A DNA stretch of 64,000 nucleotides, taken from Gluconobacter frateurii. Its GTDB lineage: Bacteria > Pseudomonadota > Alphaproteobacteria > Acetobacterales > Acetobacteraceae. How positions within the stretch are numbered: position 1 is the first letter of the stretch; each line of letters begins with the position of its first letter. A model generated the notes under the pieces. The model searched no databases. It had not been told where the DNA came from and saw only the letters and a program-made list of their open reading frames with translations. The position numbers were made by a program, and so were the translations under genes. Location of the stretch: contig NZ_BEWN01000001.1 of NCBI RefSeq assembly GCF_002723955.1, forward strand, positions 124,001 through 188,000, in the 5' to 3' direction. Shown piece by piece: positions 18,340-27,896 of this stretch.

Positions 18340-21321
18340 ATGTCTGATCCAGTCTCGGACCAGCCTTCTGCTGGCCATCAGCCTCGCTGGCGCCAGTTTG
18401 ATGAGCAGTGGTATCTTTTGCGATATCCGGAAGTCAGGGACTGGATGCATGAAGAAGGACATCAGGACCTTCATGCGTTTTATCTGGAGACTGGCCAGCG
18501 CTATGGTCATTCTCCCAATCGTTATTTTGATGAAATCTGGTATCGGGAAGCCTATCCCGAGGTGCGCCGTGACCTGATTCAGGAGAAGTGGCGATCAGGT
18601 TTCGAGCACTACTGCGCCGAGGGCTATCATCAGCATTCCCCGCACTGGCTGTTTGATGAGTCCAGTTATCTTCGGCGTTATCCTGAACTGACACGTCGTT
18701 TCCTGGACGAGCAGGGCTTCGTGAATGGCTATGATCATTATCTCGAAGTAGGTGAAGCGCGTTATTACAGGGGACATCAGTTCTTTGATGATGAATTGTG
18801 CCGCCGACTGGCACTGCGTTTTCCAGATTATTTCGACAGTGGCATCGGACTGTTCGCGTCCTGGCTGAGTCTTCCGTCCAGTATCGCGGACGCGGGGCGG
18901 GTCTCCTGGTATTTCGATCCCGTCTGGTATCTGGATCGGTACCCGGAAGTCCGCCGCGAGATTGCTGAAGGCCGTTACAGCAGTGCACTGCACCATTATC
19001 TGACGAATGACACGGCGCGTCGTTTTGATCCGCAGGAGATGTTCTCCGAAGAGTATTACGCGACGGCTCATCCAGACGTGGTGGCCTGTATTGATCTTGG
19101 GTCGTTCCGAAATGGATATGAGCATTTCCTGCGCTTTGGTGCGCATGAAGGCCGGGTTCCCAAGGAAGGCATAGACCTCCTTGCGCATATGAACCGTCCG
19201 CAGGTGCGTAATGACGTTCGGAACCATGTTTATGACAGCGCTTTTGCTCATCTTGTTGCGGCGAGAATAGGGGAAGTCCAACGGGCGGCGCTGGTTGAAA
19301 CACCAGAGATAGACGAAAACCAGTCCCGGCAGTTGTTTGAACGTGAAGCCGAGGCATTGTTGCCAGCTTTTGCGCGGCATCCACTTGATTTCACGGTTTC
19401 TGGTGTGCCGGAAGTCAGTGTCATTGTGGTCGTTTATAATCGACTTGCCCTGACGATGCAGGCGTTGTCGTCCCTGCGAGCCAATTACGCGGGTGCAATA
19501 CAGCTGATTGTGGTGGATTCAGGTTCGCATGACCAGACACAGCGCCTTGGCGAGTTGGTACATGGTGCCAGAATTCTGCGCTTCAGATACAATATCGGCT
19601 ATCTGGAGGGATGTAATGCAGCATTGGCTGAGGTCCAGGCACCTTTTGTTCTTTACCTCAACAATGACCTGCGCCTGTATCCCTGCAGTATAGCGCACTC
19701 CTTGGAGCGTCTTCGGTTTGACGATGGAATTGCGGCGGTTGGTGCAAAACTGATCCGAACGAACATGCGGTTGCAGGAAGCGGGTTCCATTATCTGGCGT
19801 GATGGTTCCACTTACGGTTACCGGCGTGAAGATAGTCCAAATTTGCCGGAAGCCAATTTTGTCCGGGATGTGGATTATGTATCAGCCGCATTCCTGATGA
19901 TCCGCTCTTCCGTTTTGAGGCGTCTGGGCGGATACGATCTGCGGTATCGTCCGGCCTATTATGAAGATACGGACCTTTGCGTCCGTATTCTCAAAATGGG
20001 TTTCCGGATTGTCTATGATCCAAATGTGGTCGTGGAACATTTGGAATATGGTAGTTCCGGCTCAACAGGTTCGCAGACCCTGATGCACGCCAATCTGCGC
20101 ATTTTTGCTCGGGCGCATCAGGATTTTTTGCGCCATCAGCAACCCGCACATATCCGGAATGCGGTGCAGGCCCGTGAGCGCCGGTCTGACAGGAAGCACA
20201 TCCTGTTCGTTGAAGACAGACTGCCGCTTCGTCGTCTGGGATCAGGATATGTTCGTTCGAACGACGTTGTTCGCGAAATGGCGTCGCTTGGATATCAGGT
20301 GACAGTTTTCCCGATGCTGCCGAGGGACCAGAGTGAACTCGAACTTTTTGGGGATTTCCCTGAGACGGTCGAACTAATTGCAGATCAGCACCTTTCCACG
20401 TTTCCGGATTTCATTCAGGCGCGTGCGGGGTACTATGATCTCGTCTGGGTTGGACGGACGCATAACATGGAGCGGCTGCTCCCGATCATGAATGAAGCCA
20501 GTCGCTATCTGCCGACCGGGGGGGCCGTCCTGGATACGGAGGTCATCTCCACGCCGCGCACGCTGGAGCGTATCAAGGTTCTGGACCTGCCGAAGCCAGC
20601 GCTGGACTTTGACGAGATGCTGCGGCGTGAACTGGAATGTGCTCATTACTGCCAGCAGATCGTGGCTGTTACCGAGCATGATGCCTCTCTTGTGCGCCGG
20701 GCGGGTTATGAGAATGTTTCTGTTCTGGGGCATGAAATGCGTATTCGCCCTACAGGGGCGTCTTTCCAGAGCCGGCGGGACATCCTGTTTCTGGGTGCCT
20801 TGCATGACGAAGGGGCACCCAATCATGACAGTTTGGAATGGTTTGTAGGGGAGGTTCTGCCTTTCCTTGACGAACTGCTTCCGGAAGATGTCCGTTTCAC
20901 GATCGCAGGCTTTATTCATCCCTCGGTCGATGTAAGTGTATTCGCGAGGCATCCCCGTGTGGATATTGTGGGCGCCGTGCATGATCTGGCGCCTCTCTTC
21001 AATCGGCACCGTGTTTTCGTGGCGCCGACGCGCTTCGCAGGGGGACTGCCTTTCAAGGTGCAGGAGGCAGCGGCCTTTGGCGTGCCCATGGTTGTGACAT
21101 CCCTGCTGTCCAGCCAGGTTGGCTGGCAGGATGAAGTAGAACTCCTTTCCGCATCTGCCGAGGATGCTGAAGGATTTGCGTCCAGCGTTGCCCGTCTTTA
21201 TCAGGACAGTGCACTTTGGACGCGTTTGAGAGACGGGGCGCTGAAGGCAGTAGAACGGGATTGCGCGCCAGCGCGATTCCGGCAGGATCTGTCAGCGATC
21301 CTGCAAACCTGCATTGCGTAG
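18340..21321 (+). CDS. Large glycosyltransferase: six N-terminal FDE-WY repeats + GT2 + GT4-like domain
   Basis: A 993-residue protein. Residues 20-290 hold about six repeats of roughly 43 residues beginning near 20, 63, 105, 148, 192 and 235, with a consensus like FDE-x-WYL-x-RYPEVR ... HY-x3-G; the fourth is degenerate. Residues 356-600 are a GT2 (GT-A) domain: VSVIVVVYNRLALTMQAL, LNNDL as the DXD-type metal site and YYEDTDLCVRILKMGF. Residues 618-993 look like a GT4/GT-B domain: HILFVEDRLPLRRLGSGYV, DILFLGALHDEGAPNHDSL and APTRFAGGLPFKVQEAAAFG. ATG 18340 follows GGCGGGAG. The role is presumably assembly of a surface polysaccharide together with its neighbours. Confidence 0.85.
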   Translation: MSDPVSDQPSAGHQPRWRQFDEQWYLLRYPEVRDWMHEEGHQDLHAFYLETGQRYGHSPNRYFDEIWYREAYPEVRRDLIQEKWRSGFEHYCAEGYHQHSPHWLFDESSYLRRYPELTRRFLDEQGFVNGYDHYLEVGEARYYRGHQFFDDELCRRLALRFPDYFDSGIGLFASWLSLPSSIADAGRVSWYFDPVWYLDRYPEVRREIAEGRYSSALHHYLTNDTARRFDPQEMFSEEYYATAHPDVVACIDLGSFRNGYEHFLRFGAHEGRVPKEGIDLLAHMNRPQVRNDVRNHVYDSAFAHLVAARIGEVQRAALVETPEIDENQSRQLFEREAEALLPAFARHPLDFTVSGVPEVSVIVVVYNRLALTMQALSSLRANYAGAIQLIVVDSGSHDQTQRLGELVHGARILRFRYNIGYLEGCNAALAEVQAPFVLYLNNDLRLYPCSIAHSLERLRFDDGIAAVGAKLIRTNMRLQEAGSIIWRDGSTYGYRREDSPNLPEANFVRDVDYVSAAFLMIRSSVLRRLGGYDLRYRPAYYEDTDLCVRILKMGFRIVYDPNVVVEHLEYGSSGSTGSQTLMHANLRIFARAHQDFLRHQQPAHIRNAVQARERRSDRKHILFVEDRLPLRRLGSGYVRSNDVVREMASLGYQVTVFPMLPRDQSELELFGDFPETVELIADQHLSTFPDFIQARAGYYDLVWVGRTHNMERLLPIMNEASRYLPTGGAVLDTEVISTPRTLERIKVLDLPKPALDFDEMLRRELECAHYCQQIVAVTEHDASLVRRAGYENVSVLGHEMRIRPTGASFQSRRDILFLGALHDEGAPNHDSLEWFVGEVLPFLDELLPEDVRFTIAGFIHPSVDVSVFARHPRVDIVGAVHDLAPLFNRHRVFVAPTRFAGGLPFKVQEAAAFGVPMVVTSLLSSQVGWQDEVELLSASAEDAEGFASSVARLYQDSALWTRLRDGALKAVERDCAPARFRQDLSAILQTCIA

Positions 21322-21370
21322 AGCGGGCCAGCTGATCAGGCTATGAGAGTGTAAGGAAACAGGTGAGGCT

Positions 21371-22393
21371 ATGACCACAGAAGTGAAAGAACATGCCGCT
21401 GAAGCAGAGCGGAACGTGTCTGGCCTGACCGGACGTGTGCTGGTGTGTAGCGGCGGCCGCTATGAGAGCCAGGCCAACGCGCAGATTCGTGAATCCATCA
21501 TGGATGGCTGGGCGGAGTGCTTTGGCGAAGAGAACGTAACGGCCGTTCATATCTCTGCGGCTGCAGCGTCCGTCAAAGTTCTGAAGCCTACAATCGTTTT
21601 TGCCATTGGCTCTTACCTGCCGGAAAGCACGTATTTCGGTGAAGTCTGCCGGGAAGCCAAGAAGATTGGTGCCGTAACGGTCTTCTGGGCAACAGAAGAT
21701 CCTTATGAGCAGGATGCGAACTACCGCATCGCTGATGACTTTGACGTTGTATTCTCATGCGATCGCTGGGGCCATAATTTCTACCAGCGTGACCGGGTGT
21801 TCCATCTGCCGCTCGCAGCCAGCCCCAAGCTGCACTACATGCCGATTGAAGAGAACGTCGAAAAGACCATCGACGTCCTGTTCTGTGGCGTGGCATTCAC
21901 CAGCCGTAAAGACATCGTCCGCAATCTTCTGCCGGTCCTGCGCAATCTGAACATCAAGATTGTTGGTCCGGGCTGGGGGGAACTCGGGATCGGTTTCTCG
22001 GATGCTCGCATCGAGAAATCCCAGCTTGTGGAACTGTATCGTCGCTCGAAGTTGGTTCTGAACCTGGGGCGTTCGCTGCATTTCGAGAACAAGCGTTTCG
22101 TGATTGCTCCCTCTACTCCGGGTCCGCGGACGTTCGAGGCGGCTCTGGCTGGCGCGTTTCAGGTGTTCCATGAAGACACGCATGAAATCCGTCGGTACTA
22201 TGAAGCTGACGAAATTCCTGTGTTCTCCAACCGGATCGACTTTGAAAATCTGGTCGAGAAATATCTTGGCGATGATGAAGCCCGTTTGGCCATGACCCGT
22301 AAGGCTCAGGCGCGGACGGAAGCGGAACATCTTTACAGCCATCGTATCAAGCAGGCGCTGGCTGTGCTGCAGTCAGAAGGGTTTCTCAAATAA
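21371..22393 (+). CDS. CgeB-like glycosyltransferase
   Basis: A 340-residue protein whose layout parallels the N-terminal 310 residues of the 1116-residue protein two genes upstream: VFWATEDPYEQD, FHLPLAASPKLHY, IDVLFCGVAFTSRKDI, STPGPRTFEAALAGAFQV and AEHLYSHRIKQAL. These blocks match CgeB-type (spore-maturation-like, DUF3880-related) glycosyltransferases. The shared order of motifs suggests duplication inside the cluster, but the pairing is by eye. It starts 49 bp after the preceding gene and ends at a strong terminator. The acceptor and donor sugars are unknown. Confidence 0.82.
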   Translation: MTTEVKEHAAEAERNVSGLTGRVLVCSGGRYESQANAQIRESIMDGWAECFGEENVTAVHISAAAASVKVLKPTIVFAIGSYLPESTYFGEVCREAKKIGAVTVFWATEDPYEQDANYRIADDFDVVFSCDRWGHNFYQRDRVFHLPLAASPKLHYMPIEENVEKTIDVLFCGVAFTSRKDIVRNLLPVLRNLNIKIVGPGWGELGIGFSDARIEKSQLVELYRRSKLVLNLGRSLHFENKRFVIAPSTPGPRTFEAALAGAFQVFHEDTHEIRRYYEADEIPVFSNRIDFENLVEKYLGDDEARLAMTRKAQARTEAEHLYSHRIKQALAVLQSEGFLK

Positions 22394-22421
22394 GAGACTC
22401 CTGATCGACTGGTGAATACGG

Positions 22422-22447
22422 AAAGCCGGGCTCGTGCCCGGCTTTTT
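22422..22447 (+). terminator. Rho-independent terminator of the glycosyltransferase cluster
   Basis: Arms AAAGCCGGGC and GCCCGGCTTT around a TCGT loop, followed by T residues. It lies 28 bp after the CgeB-like gene and ends the 14970-22393 unit. Confidence 0.95.
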
Positions 22448-22466
22448 CTTTGAAGGAGTGTTTCTA

Positions 22467-22796
22467 ATGCAGACTGTCTGGCTTGCGGTCCTTTTGACAC
22501 TGGCGGCTTTTCTGGAAGTTGGGGGGGATGCGCTTGTACGGTCCGGTCTGCATTCGACCGGGCTGGGTAGGGCTGGCTTCATCGCAGCTGGGGGTGCCGT
22601 ACTTCTGATCTATGGAATTACGGTCAATCTGCCTGACTGGGATTTCGGACGGCTGATGGGGGTGTATGTGGCTCTGTTTTTCGTCGCAGCACAGATTGTC
22701 GCTTATTTTGCTTTTGGCCAGACTTTAACGCTTCCGGTTTGTATTGGGGGAACGTTGATTGTTCTGGGTGGAGCAGTGATGACGGTTTGGCGTTAG
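22467..22796 (+). CDS. Small four-helix membrane protein (YnfA/SMR-like)
   Basis: A 109-residue hydrophobic protein with four predicted membrane helices: VWLAVLLTLAAFLEVGGDAL, FIAAGGAVLLIYGITVN, MGVYVALFFVAAQIVAYF and VCIGGTLIVLGGAVMTVW. The Glu in the first helix and the GVYVALFFVAAQ stretch recall the UPF0060 (YnfA) family and the wider small multidrug resistance group. No substrate can be assigned. ATG 22467 follows GAAGGAG at a good distance; the upstream ATG at 22434 lies in the terminator. Confidence 0.7.
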   Translation: MQTVWLAVLLTLAAFLEVGGDALVRSGLHSTGLGRAGFIAAGGAVLLIYGITVNLPDWDFGRLMGVYVALFFVAAQIVAYFAFGQTLTLPVCIGGTLIVLGGAVMTVWR

Positions 22797-22896
22797 GACG
22801 TTGGCTGCGTCTTAGGAAACCTAACCTTTAAGCATTGTCTTAGAAGAAGGACTGAAATGTATTGTCTCAAATTAGAAGCGTGAAGTAATATTTCAT

Positions 22897-22921
22897 AAAG
22901 ATCCTGACGGAATGGATCTTT
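22897..22921. promoter_or_regulatory. Inverted repeat upstream of lipoprotein gene
   Basis: Perfect arms AAAGATCC and GGATCTTT with a 9-nt loop, 21 bp before the lipoprotein start. It could be an mRNA hairpin or an operator; it is not followed by a T-run and therefore not a terminator. Confidence 0.45.
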
Positions 22922-22942
22922 CGTTGGGAGCTTTGCAGCAGC

Positions 22943-23422
22943 ATGATGCGATATAAATTCAAGAAGGGCTTTTACAGCCTCACGTGCCTAGCCCTTGCAG
23001 GATGTGTGCAGACAACTGCCACTGTCATGAACACGCCCCAGAAGCAGGTCTCAAGACGGGTCGTGTCTGTTCCAGCGTCCAATTATTATCGTTTCGTCGA
23101 CAAGATCATCAAAAAAGACAGCGATGTTATCATTTCGTCATGGCAGTCAGTAAATGTCGACTGTTCGACAAATATTTATCAGGTCTTGAAGATCAGGAAG
23201 GCCCCGGTCCATGGAACGGCGTATCTCGGGGACTATTCCACATTTCCGCAGTTTGTTGAGCTAAATCCACGTTTTCATTGTAATACGGTGAAACTTCCCG
23301 CAACAGCCCTGCATTATCGCCCAGCTGCTGGATATACAGGGTTTGACCTTGTTCTCGTGGATGTCGGGGATTCGACCGGCACTGTGAGCAATATCGCGTT
23401 TCGCATCAAAATCGTTGATTAG
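22943..23422 (+). CDS. Putative lipoprotein of unknown function
   Basis: A 159-residue protein with a signal peptide and lipobox (LALAGC at about residue 21), so probably lipid-anchored. No family was recognised. The mature part is mostly beta-like, contains two further Cys (VDCSTN and FHCNTV) and ends in a motif ALHYRPAAGYTGFDLVLVDV that resembles the start of a bacterial Ig-like or cadherin-like strand pattern. Two adjacent ATGs (22943, 22946) are possible starts. A perfect 8-bp hairpin lies just upstream and a terminator follows. AT content is higher than in the neighbours. Confidence 0.65.
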   Translation: MMRYKFKKGFYSLTCLALAGCVQTTATVMNTPQKQVSRRVVSVPASNYYRFVDKIIKKDSDVIISSWQSVNVDCSTNIYQVLKIRKAPVHGTAYLGDYSTFPQFVELNPRFHCNTVKLPATALHYRPAAGYTGFDLVLVDVGDSTGTVSNIAFRIKIVD

Positions 23423-23433
23423 GGGCTCTCAAT

Positions 23434-23464
23434 AAAAATGCCGGGGTTTTCCCGGCATTTTTTT
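23434..23464. terminator. Bidirectional rho-independent terminator
   Basis: Arms AAAAATGCCGGG and CCCGGCATTTTT around a GTTTT loop, T-run on the + strand and A-run on the 5' side so it works in both directions. It separates the convergent lipoprotein gene and M16 protease gene. Confidence 0.93.
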
Positions 23465-23469
23465 AGACT

Positions 23470-26169
23470 TCACTTAGGTTGAGGTCCCAGAACGATTTGG
23501 GCGAGGTCTTCAGGACGGACCCATTTGCTGAAAGCGGCCTGAACCTGAGCGGGGGTCATGTCATAGATTGCTTTGGCTGCCTCTGCGGGAGAGTTCAGGG
23601 GAAGGCCAAGGTCGATCAGATCCAGATAGCTGCCTGCCAGCGCACCGAAGCTGGCGCGGGTCATGGGCTGACGACGGAGCAGGGACGCTTTGGCAAGGTC
23701 TAGGCTCTCCTGCGAGACCGGCTGGGTTCGCATATCCTGCACATCCTTGATAGCGAGCGTCCGGGCTTTGTTCACCTTATCCGGGTCTGCACCGAAGCTG
23801 ATGCCGAAGGAACTGCGTGTCCGGGAATAGCTGAAGCCGCTGCCCGCCCCATAAACATATCCGGTTCGAACGCGTAGATCCTGCATCAGACGGGACGAGA
23901 AGCCATTGCCAAGGATTTCGTTGCCGACCGCCAGAGCATGACGGTCTGCGTCTGTGACCTTCATCCCGATGGTTTCCACCAGCTTCACATCGTCCTGCGA
24001 GCGTCCCGGATCGGCGATGACGGCCTGAGACGCTTTGCTGAGCGGAATGGACGCCAGGTCAACAACCGGTGCGGGGCCCGCAGCCTTCCAGCCTCCGAAA
24101 GCCTTCTCAACCTGATTTTTGGCATCTTCCGGGCTGATGTCACCCACGACGACGATTGTTGTCAGGTCCGGGCGATAGGTTGTCGCGTAGTAGGACTTCA
24201 CGTCGTCCAGCGTGATCTTGCTCAGCGTGGCTGGGGTAGCTTCCCGGAGGGTCGGATCATTGGCTGGCACAAGCGCATGACGTGTGGCACGCCCGAAACG
24301 GTAGGCCGGGGACTGAAGCTCGCCAGCCCGCGCCTGAATGGCTTCCATCTGTGTGACATGGAATGCTTTTTCCGGGAAAGCGGGGTGAAGTTCGTGTTCT
24401 GCCAGCAGGGAAAGACCGGCGCTGAAATTCTGCGTCAGGGTGCTGAGGCTAAAGCCGGGTCCCGCACTTTCATCGGCCGAAATGTCATCCAGAGCACTGG
24501 CGAGTGCCAGACGGTCATGGCTCGTGCTGCCGTACAGGAACATATCAGCCGTCAGGCTGGCGACGCCCTCTTTCCCGGCAGGCTGTTGCAGCGATGGGTT
24601 CTGCCGGATGGACCCTACGAGTTCCACGGTATGGCTGACATGCTCGGGCTGAACGAGAAGATGCAGACCGTTCGGAAGCGTATAGGCTGTCGGCAGTGGT
24701 GCGGCAGCCGGGATGCTCAGACGTGCGAGTGCTTCCTCGGCCCATGTCGGCAGGGCAACCTTGCCGGAGGGTGGCGTATTAAAGGATTCAGTTCCTCCAA
24801 AGCCCTTGCCGCCGATGGCCTTGCCCTTCTCGCTTGGTGTCAGGGTGGCGCTGATTGCGTGCTGTGGGTCCAGAAGGGCTTTGGCCAGATCATCCACCTG
24901 CGCCTTGGTGACGTTGCGGAAAGCCGCAATCATGTCGTCCGGGCTGTTCAGATGCTGGATGGCCACGGCCTGGGACCAGTTCTCAGCCAGTTCGGAAATG
25001 CTGTTGGCGTTAAATTCCAGCGAGGCGATTTCCTTGCGCCGGGCGGCTTCGATCAGATCGGCTGGGATGCCGTTCTTGCGGAATCCGTCCATCAGAGATG
25101 CCAGAGTATGGCGCAGTTCATCCGGGTTCGCGCCCTTTGGGAAACCGGCATAGGCCACGGCCAGACCGGCCTGTGCATCCGGATCGTACATGAAGCCCGC
25201 ATCCAGCGCCTTGCCATCCGGAACCAGTCCGAAGAGGGCACCACGCTGGCTTGCGATCGCATCTGCCAGAAGCGTAACAGCCGCATAATTCGAGTCACGC
25301 TGCCCCGGCATCCGCCATGCCATGGTCACGAGACCGATGGGTAGATCTGTATCCAGCGCAAGAGACTGAGCCTTTGCAGGCGTAGGAGTGACAGTCGAGC
25401 GTTCGGGGAGCTTGGCAGCCGGAATGTCGCCAAACGCAGCCTCGACTTTCTTGAGCGTCTCCTGCGCGTCCACATCCCCTGTAATGACGAGGATGGCATT
25501 GTTCGGGGCATACCAGGATTCGTAGAACTGCTTCAGCAATGGAGCTGTCGTTGCATCGAAGGATGGGCGCGTTCCAAGGGCATCGTGCTCGTATGGAGTG
25601 CCAGCGTACAGCGCACCGCGGACCTGCGAGAGGTAGCGATAGATCGGGCTGGAAAGGTCGCGGGACACTTCCTGTTCGATCGCGCCGCGTTCATGTGCCC
25701 ATTCTTTCTCGGTGATGTTCAGGCCGCGCATCCGCCCGGCTTCAATCCGCAGAAGAACATCCAGATCGGCTGTCGGAGCTTTGAAATAATATTGTGTAAC
25801 GTCAGACGTGGTGTCCGCATTGTCATTGTTGCCAAGCTGCGCGCTGATCGTGGAAAGCTGATCGCGTGACAGGCTCTGCGAGCCGTTGAACATCATGTGT
25901 TCAAGAGCATGCGCCGTGCCCGGAAAGCCTTTGGGTGCGTTGACGGACCCTACTTCATAATTGAGCATCGTCTGAACGACGGGGGCCAGCGTGTCCCGCA
26001 CGATTACGACCCGCAGGCCGTTGGGCAGCGTGGCCCGTGTGATCGTTGCCGGTGCTGCCGTGCTGGCCTGTGGAACTGCGGGCGCGGCCTGTGCGGTCGC
26101 CAGAACGGGCGGTGCCAGCATGGAGGCTGCAAGCAGTGTCAGACGGGTCAGGCGGGAAAAACCGGGCAT
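23470..26169 (-). CDS. M16 family zinc metalloprotease (pitrilysin/insulinase-like), exported
   Basis: An 899-residue periplasmic protease with a signal peptide ([21 protein letters not shown], cleaved near ATAQAAP). The first M16 domain keeps the inverted zinc motif HxxEH in [14 protein letters not shown] with the distal Glu in [10 protein letters not shown]. The second half is a second M16 domain ([14 protein letters not shown] onwards) without that motif, the usual inactive partner. Such two-domain M16B proteins degrade peptides or act in processing; the substrate is unknown. AGGAAG precedes the ATG. It is convergent with the lipoprotein gene. Confidence 0.93.
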   Translation of the reverse strand: MPGFSRLTRLTLLAASMLAPPVLATAQAAPAVPQASTAAPATITRATLPNGLRVVIVRDTLAPVVQTMLNYEVGSVNAPKGFPGTAHALEHMMFNGSQSLSRDQLSTISAQLGNNDNADTTSDVTQYYFKAPTADLDVLLRIEAGRMRGLNITEKEWAHERGAIEQEVSRDLSSPIYRYLSQVRGALYAGTPYEHDALGTRPSFDATTAPLLKQFYESWYAPNNAILVITGDVDAQETLKKVEAAFGDIPAAKLPERSTVTPTPAKAQSLALDTDLPIGLVTMAWRMPGQRDSNYAAVTLLADAIASQRGALFGLVPDGKALDAGFMYDPDAQAGLAVAYAGFPKGANPDELRHTLASLMDGFRKNGIPADLIEAARRKEIASLEFNANSISELAENWSQAVAIQHLNSPDDMIAAFRNVTKAQVDDLAKALLDPQHAISATLTPSEKGKAIGGKGFGGTESFNTPPSGKVALPTWAEEALARLSIPAAAPLPTAYTLPNGLHLLVQPEHVSHTVELVGSIRQNPSLQQPAGKEGVASLTADMFLYGSTSHDRLALASALDDISADESAGPGFSLSTLTQNFSAGLSLLAEHELHPAFPEKAFHVTQMEAIQARAGELQSPAYRFGRATRHALVPANDPTLREATPATLSKITLDDVKSYYATTYRPDLTTIVVVGDISPEDAKNQVEKAFGGWKAAGPAPVVDLASIPLSKASQAVIADPGRSQDDVKLVETIGMKVTDADRHALAVGNEILGNGFSSRLMQDLRVRTGYVYGAGSGFSYSRTRSSFGISFGADPDKVNKARTLAIKDVQDMRTQPVSQESLDLAKASLLRRQPMTRASFGALAGSYLDLIDLGLPLNSPAEAAKAIYDMTPAQVQAAFSKWVRPEDLAQIVLGPQPK

Positions 26170-26314
26170 AGGATGTTAACTTCCTGCGGGTAAAATGGTC
26201 TGCCAGACAGTAAATCGACTGTCGGGGATGCTGTCTACGGGAGCGGGATTGCCGAAGGATGAATAAAAAATCATGTGACGTGCTGGATCGGTGGCCGCTA
26301 AGAACGGAAGTATT

Positions 26315-26848
26315 ATGACGTCTTCCAATTTTATCGTTCGCTGTGATGACTGGCTGATTGATCGGATTTTTCAGCCAGTGGCCAACCGGTTGCCTTCAGG
26401 GCTGTCGGCAGTTCAGCTTGGGCTAAGCTTCCAGCTTGGTTCACTGATGCTGACTGGTGCCTCTCTGCTGCTGCCGATCATTCTGTTTGGTGTGACGTTG
26501 GGAGGACTGATTGACACGTCTCTCATCTGGTTCATGAACCTGGCCTTCTTTCTGGGCATGAAAAAGACGGTTCCCCTGATCCGACCGGGTATGATGAACC
26601 CTCTGCGGCCGATGATGCTCAGCATGCGTATGATCGCCATTGCGTTTCTGATCTATCAGCTCTTCCGCGGGCTGGATGGGATCGGGATTGGCTGGATCCT
26701 GGCTCAGCTTATGACGCTTTCGCAGCTGACATTCGTGATGGGGCTGTATTTTGTGTCCTGTCAGCCGCAGCCGCCCCGTCAGCGTATGTCTTCACGCAGC
26801 GGACCAATTATTGAAGGTGTCTGGTCCACGGCTGGGCGCATCAACTGA
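26315..26848 (+). CDS. Hypothetical inner-membrane protein
   Basis: A 177-residue protein with about four hydrophobic helices (LGLSFQLGSLMLTGASLLLP, IDTSLIWFMNLAFFLGM, MRMIAIAFLIYQLF, LAQLMTLSQLTFVMGLYF). Family not recognised. The ATG at 26315 follows CGGAAG; a GTG at 26291 is in frame. The C-terminal tail is soluble. It lies 12 bp upstream of a GT4 glycosyltransferase on the same strand, so the two are probably co-transcribed and may act on the same surface polymer. Confidence 0.75.
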   Translation: MTSSNFIVRCDDWLIDRIFQPVANRLPSGLSAVQLGLSFQLGSLMLTGASLLLPIILFGVTLGGLIDTSLIWFMNLAFFLGMKKTVPLIRPGMMNPLRPMMLSMRMIAIAFLIYQLFRGLDGIGIGWILAQLMTLSQLTFVMGLYFVSCQPQPPRQRMSSRSGPIIEGVWSTAGRIN

Positions 26849-26860
26849 TCGGGGAAGGCG

Positions 26861-27889
26861 GTGAAAATTCTTCACTGTCTTTCAACGCGGGAATTTGCCG
26901 GAACCGAGCGACATGTCGCTGAACTGACGGCGTTTCAGGCATGCTCCCATGATGTGACACTCCTTCTGGAAAGTCAGACGGCAGACTTCAGAACTGGCGG
27001 GGATATCGCACATCATCTCGCTCCTGCCGTTCGGATCGTCCGGGCGGACTGGCGTGGATATCTGGGATGTCTGGCCAGGCTGATGCACGGCGGCTCATTC
27101 GATGTCGTTCATACGCATCTGGGTCAGGCGTCCATCCGGGCTGGCGCACTGAAGAAAGCTGGGATCGCAGGCAAAACACCCCTCATTGGCACGCTTCATA
27201 ACGCGTATCATGGGCGCAGTTATGGCGCCCATGATGGACTGATCTGTATTGCGCAGTGGCAGCAGGACAGTTTGCCGACGCGATGGAGAGGTCGAAACGC
27301 GGTGATTTCGAACTGGACTATCCCGCCCAGACTAGATGCGGTGCAGCGGGCTGTTCTTCGCAACACTTTCCGGAACGTGCATCACATTCCTCAGGACGCC
27401 TTCATTATCTGTACGATGGGGCGGCTGGTTCCGGAAAAGCGGTTTGATCTGTTGCTTCAGGCCTGGAAACAGGCCGGGCTGTCGGCCGATACCTGGCTTG
27501 TTCTGATTGGCGATGGGCCGGAGCGATCGTTTCTTGAGCAGGGACAATTGGCGCAGGACCGCGTAATCTTCGCTGGTTACAGAACAGACGCTCCGGCTGT
27601 ATTCGCCGCATTCGATGGTTTCGTCCTGCCTTCAAGCCGGGAACCGTTTGGGTTGGTTCTTCTGGAAGCCATGGCGGCCGGGCTGCCTGTCTGCGCGACT
27701 GCAGCAGGAGGTGTGCTGGATATTCTGGGAAATGATCCAGCCTGTCTCGTGCAGCCTGATGATGTAGAGGCATTATCCATCGGGCTGAGACGCCTCAGGC
27801 AACAATCTGCTCAGGTCTGGGACCTGTCCGCTTATGGTCTCGCGAATCAGGCCCGGAAGACCGAGCAGTTTTACAAGCGTTTCTTATGA
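26861..27889 (+). CDS. GT4 family glycosyltransferase
   Basis: A 342-residue GT-B fold enzyme. The N-terminal domain begins KILHCLSTREFAGTERHVAE, and the C-terminal donor domain has CTMGRLVPEKRFDLLLQAW, LVLIGDGPERSFLE and the retaining-GT motif SSREPFGLVLLEAMAAGLPV. The start is GTG preceded by GGGGAAGG. The stop lies 7 bp from the stop of the convergent GYF-domain gene. The acceptor is not predictable; LPS core or exopolysaccharide synthesis is likely by family. Confidence 0.9.
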   Translation: MKILHCLSTREFAGTERHVAELTAFQACSHDVTLLLESQTADFRTGGDIAHHLAPAVRIVRADWRGYLGCLARLMHGGSFDVVHTHLGQASIRAGALKKAGIAGKTPLIGTLHNAYHGRSYGAHDGLICIAQWQQDSLPTRWRGRNAVISNWTIPPRLDAVQRAVLRNTFRNVHHIPQDAFIICTMGRLVPEKRFDLLLQAWKQAGLSADTWLVLIGDGPERSFLEQGQLAQDRVIFAGYRTDAPAVFAAFDGFVLPSSREPFGLVLLEAMAAGLPVCATAAGGVLDILGNDPACLVQPDDVEALSIGLRRLRQQSAQVWDLSAYGLANQARKTEQFYKRFL

Positions 27890-27896
27890 CAGCTGA

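Noticed and set aside
23938-25344. 468-residue open frame antisense to the M16 protease
   Set aside because: Shadow frame with Cys/Arg-rich composition and no recognisable domain.
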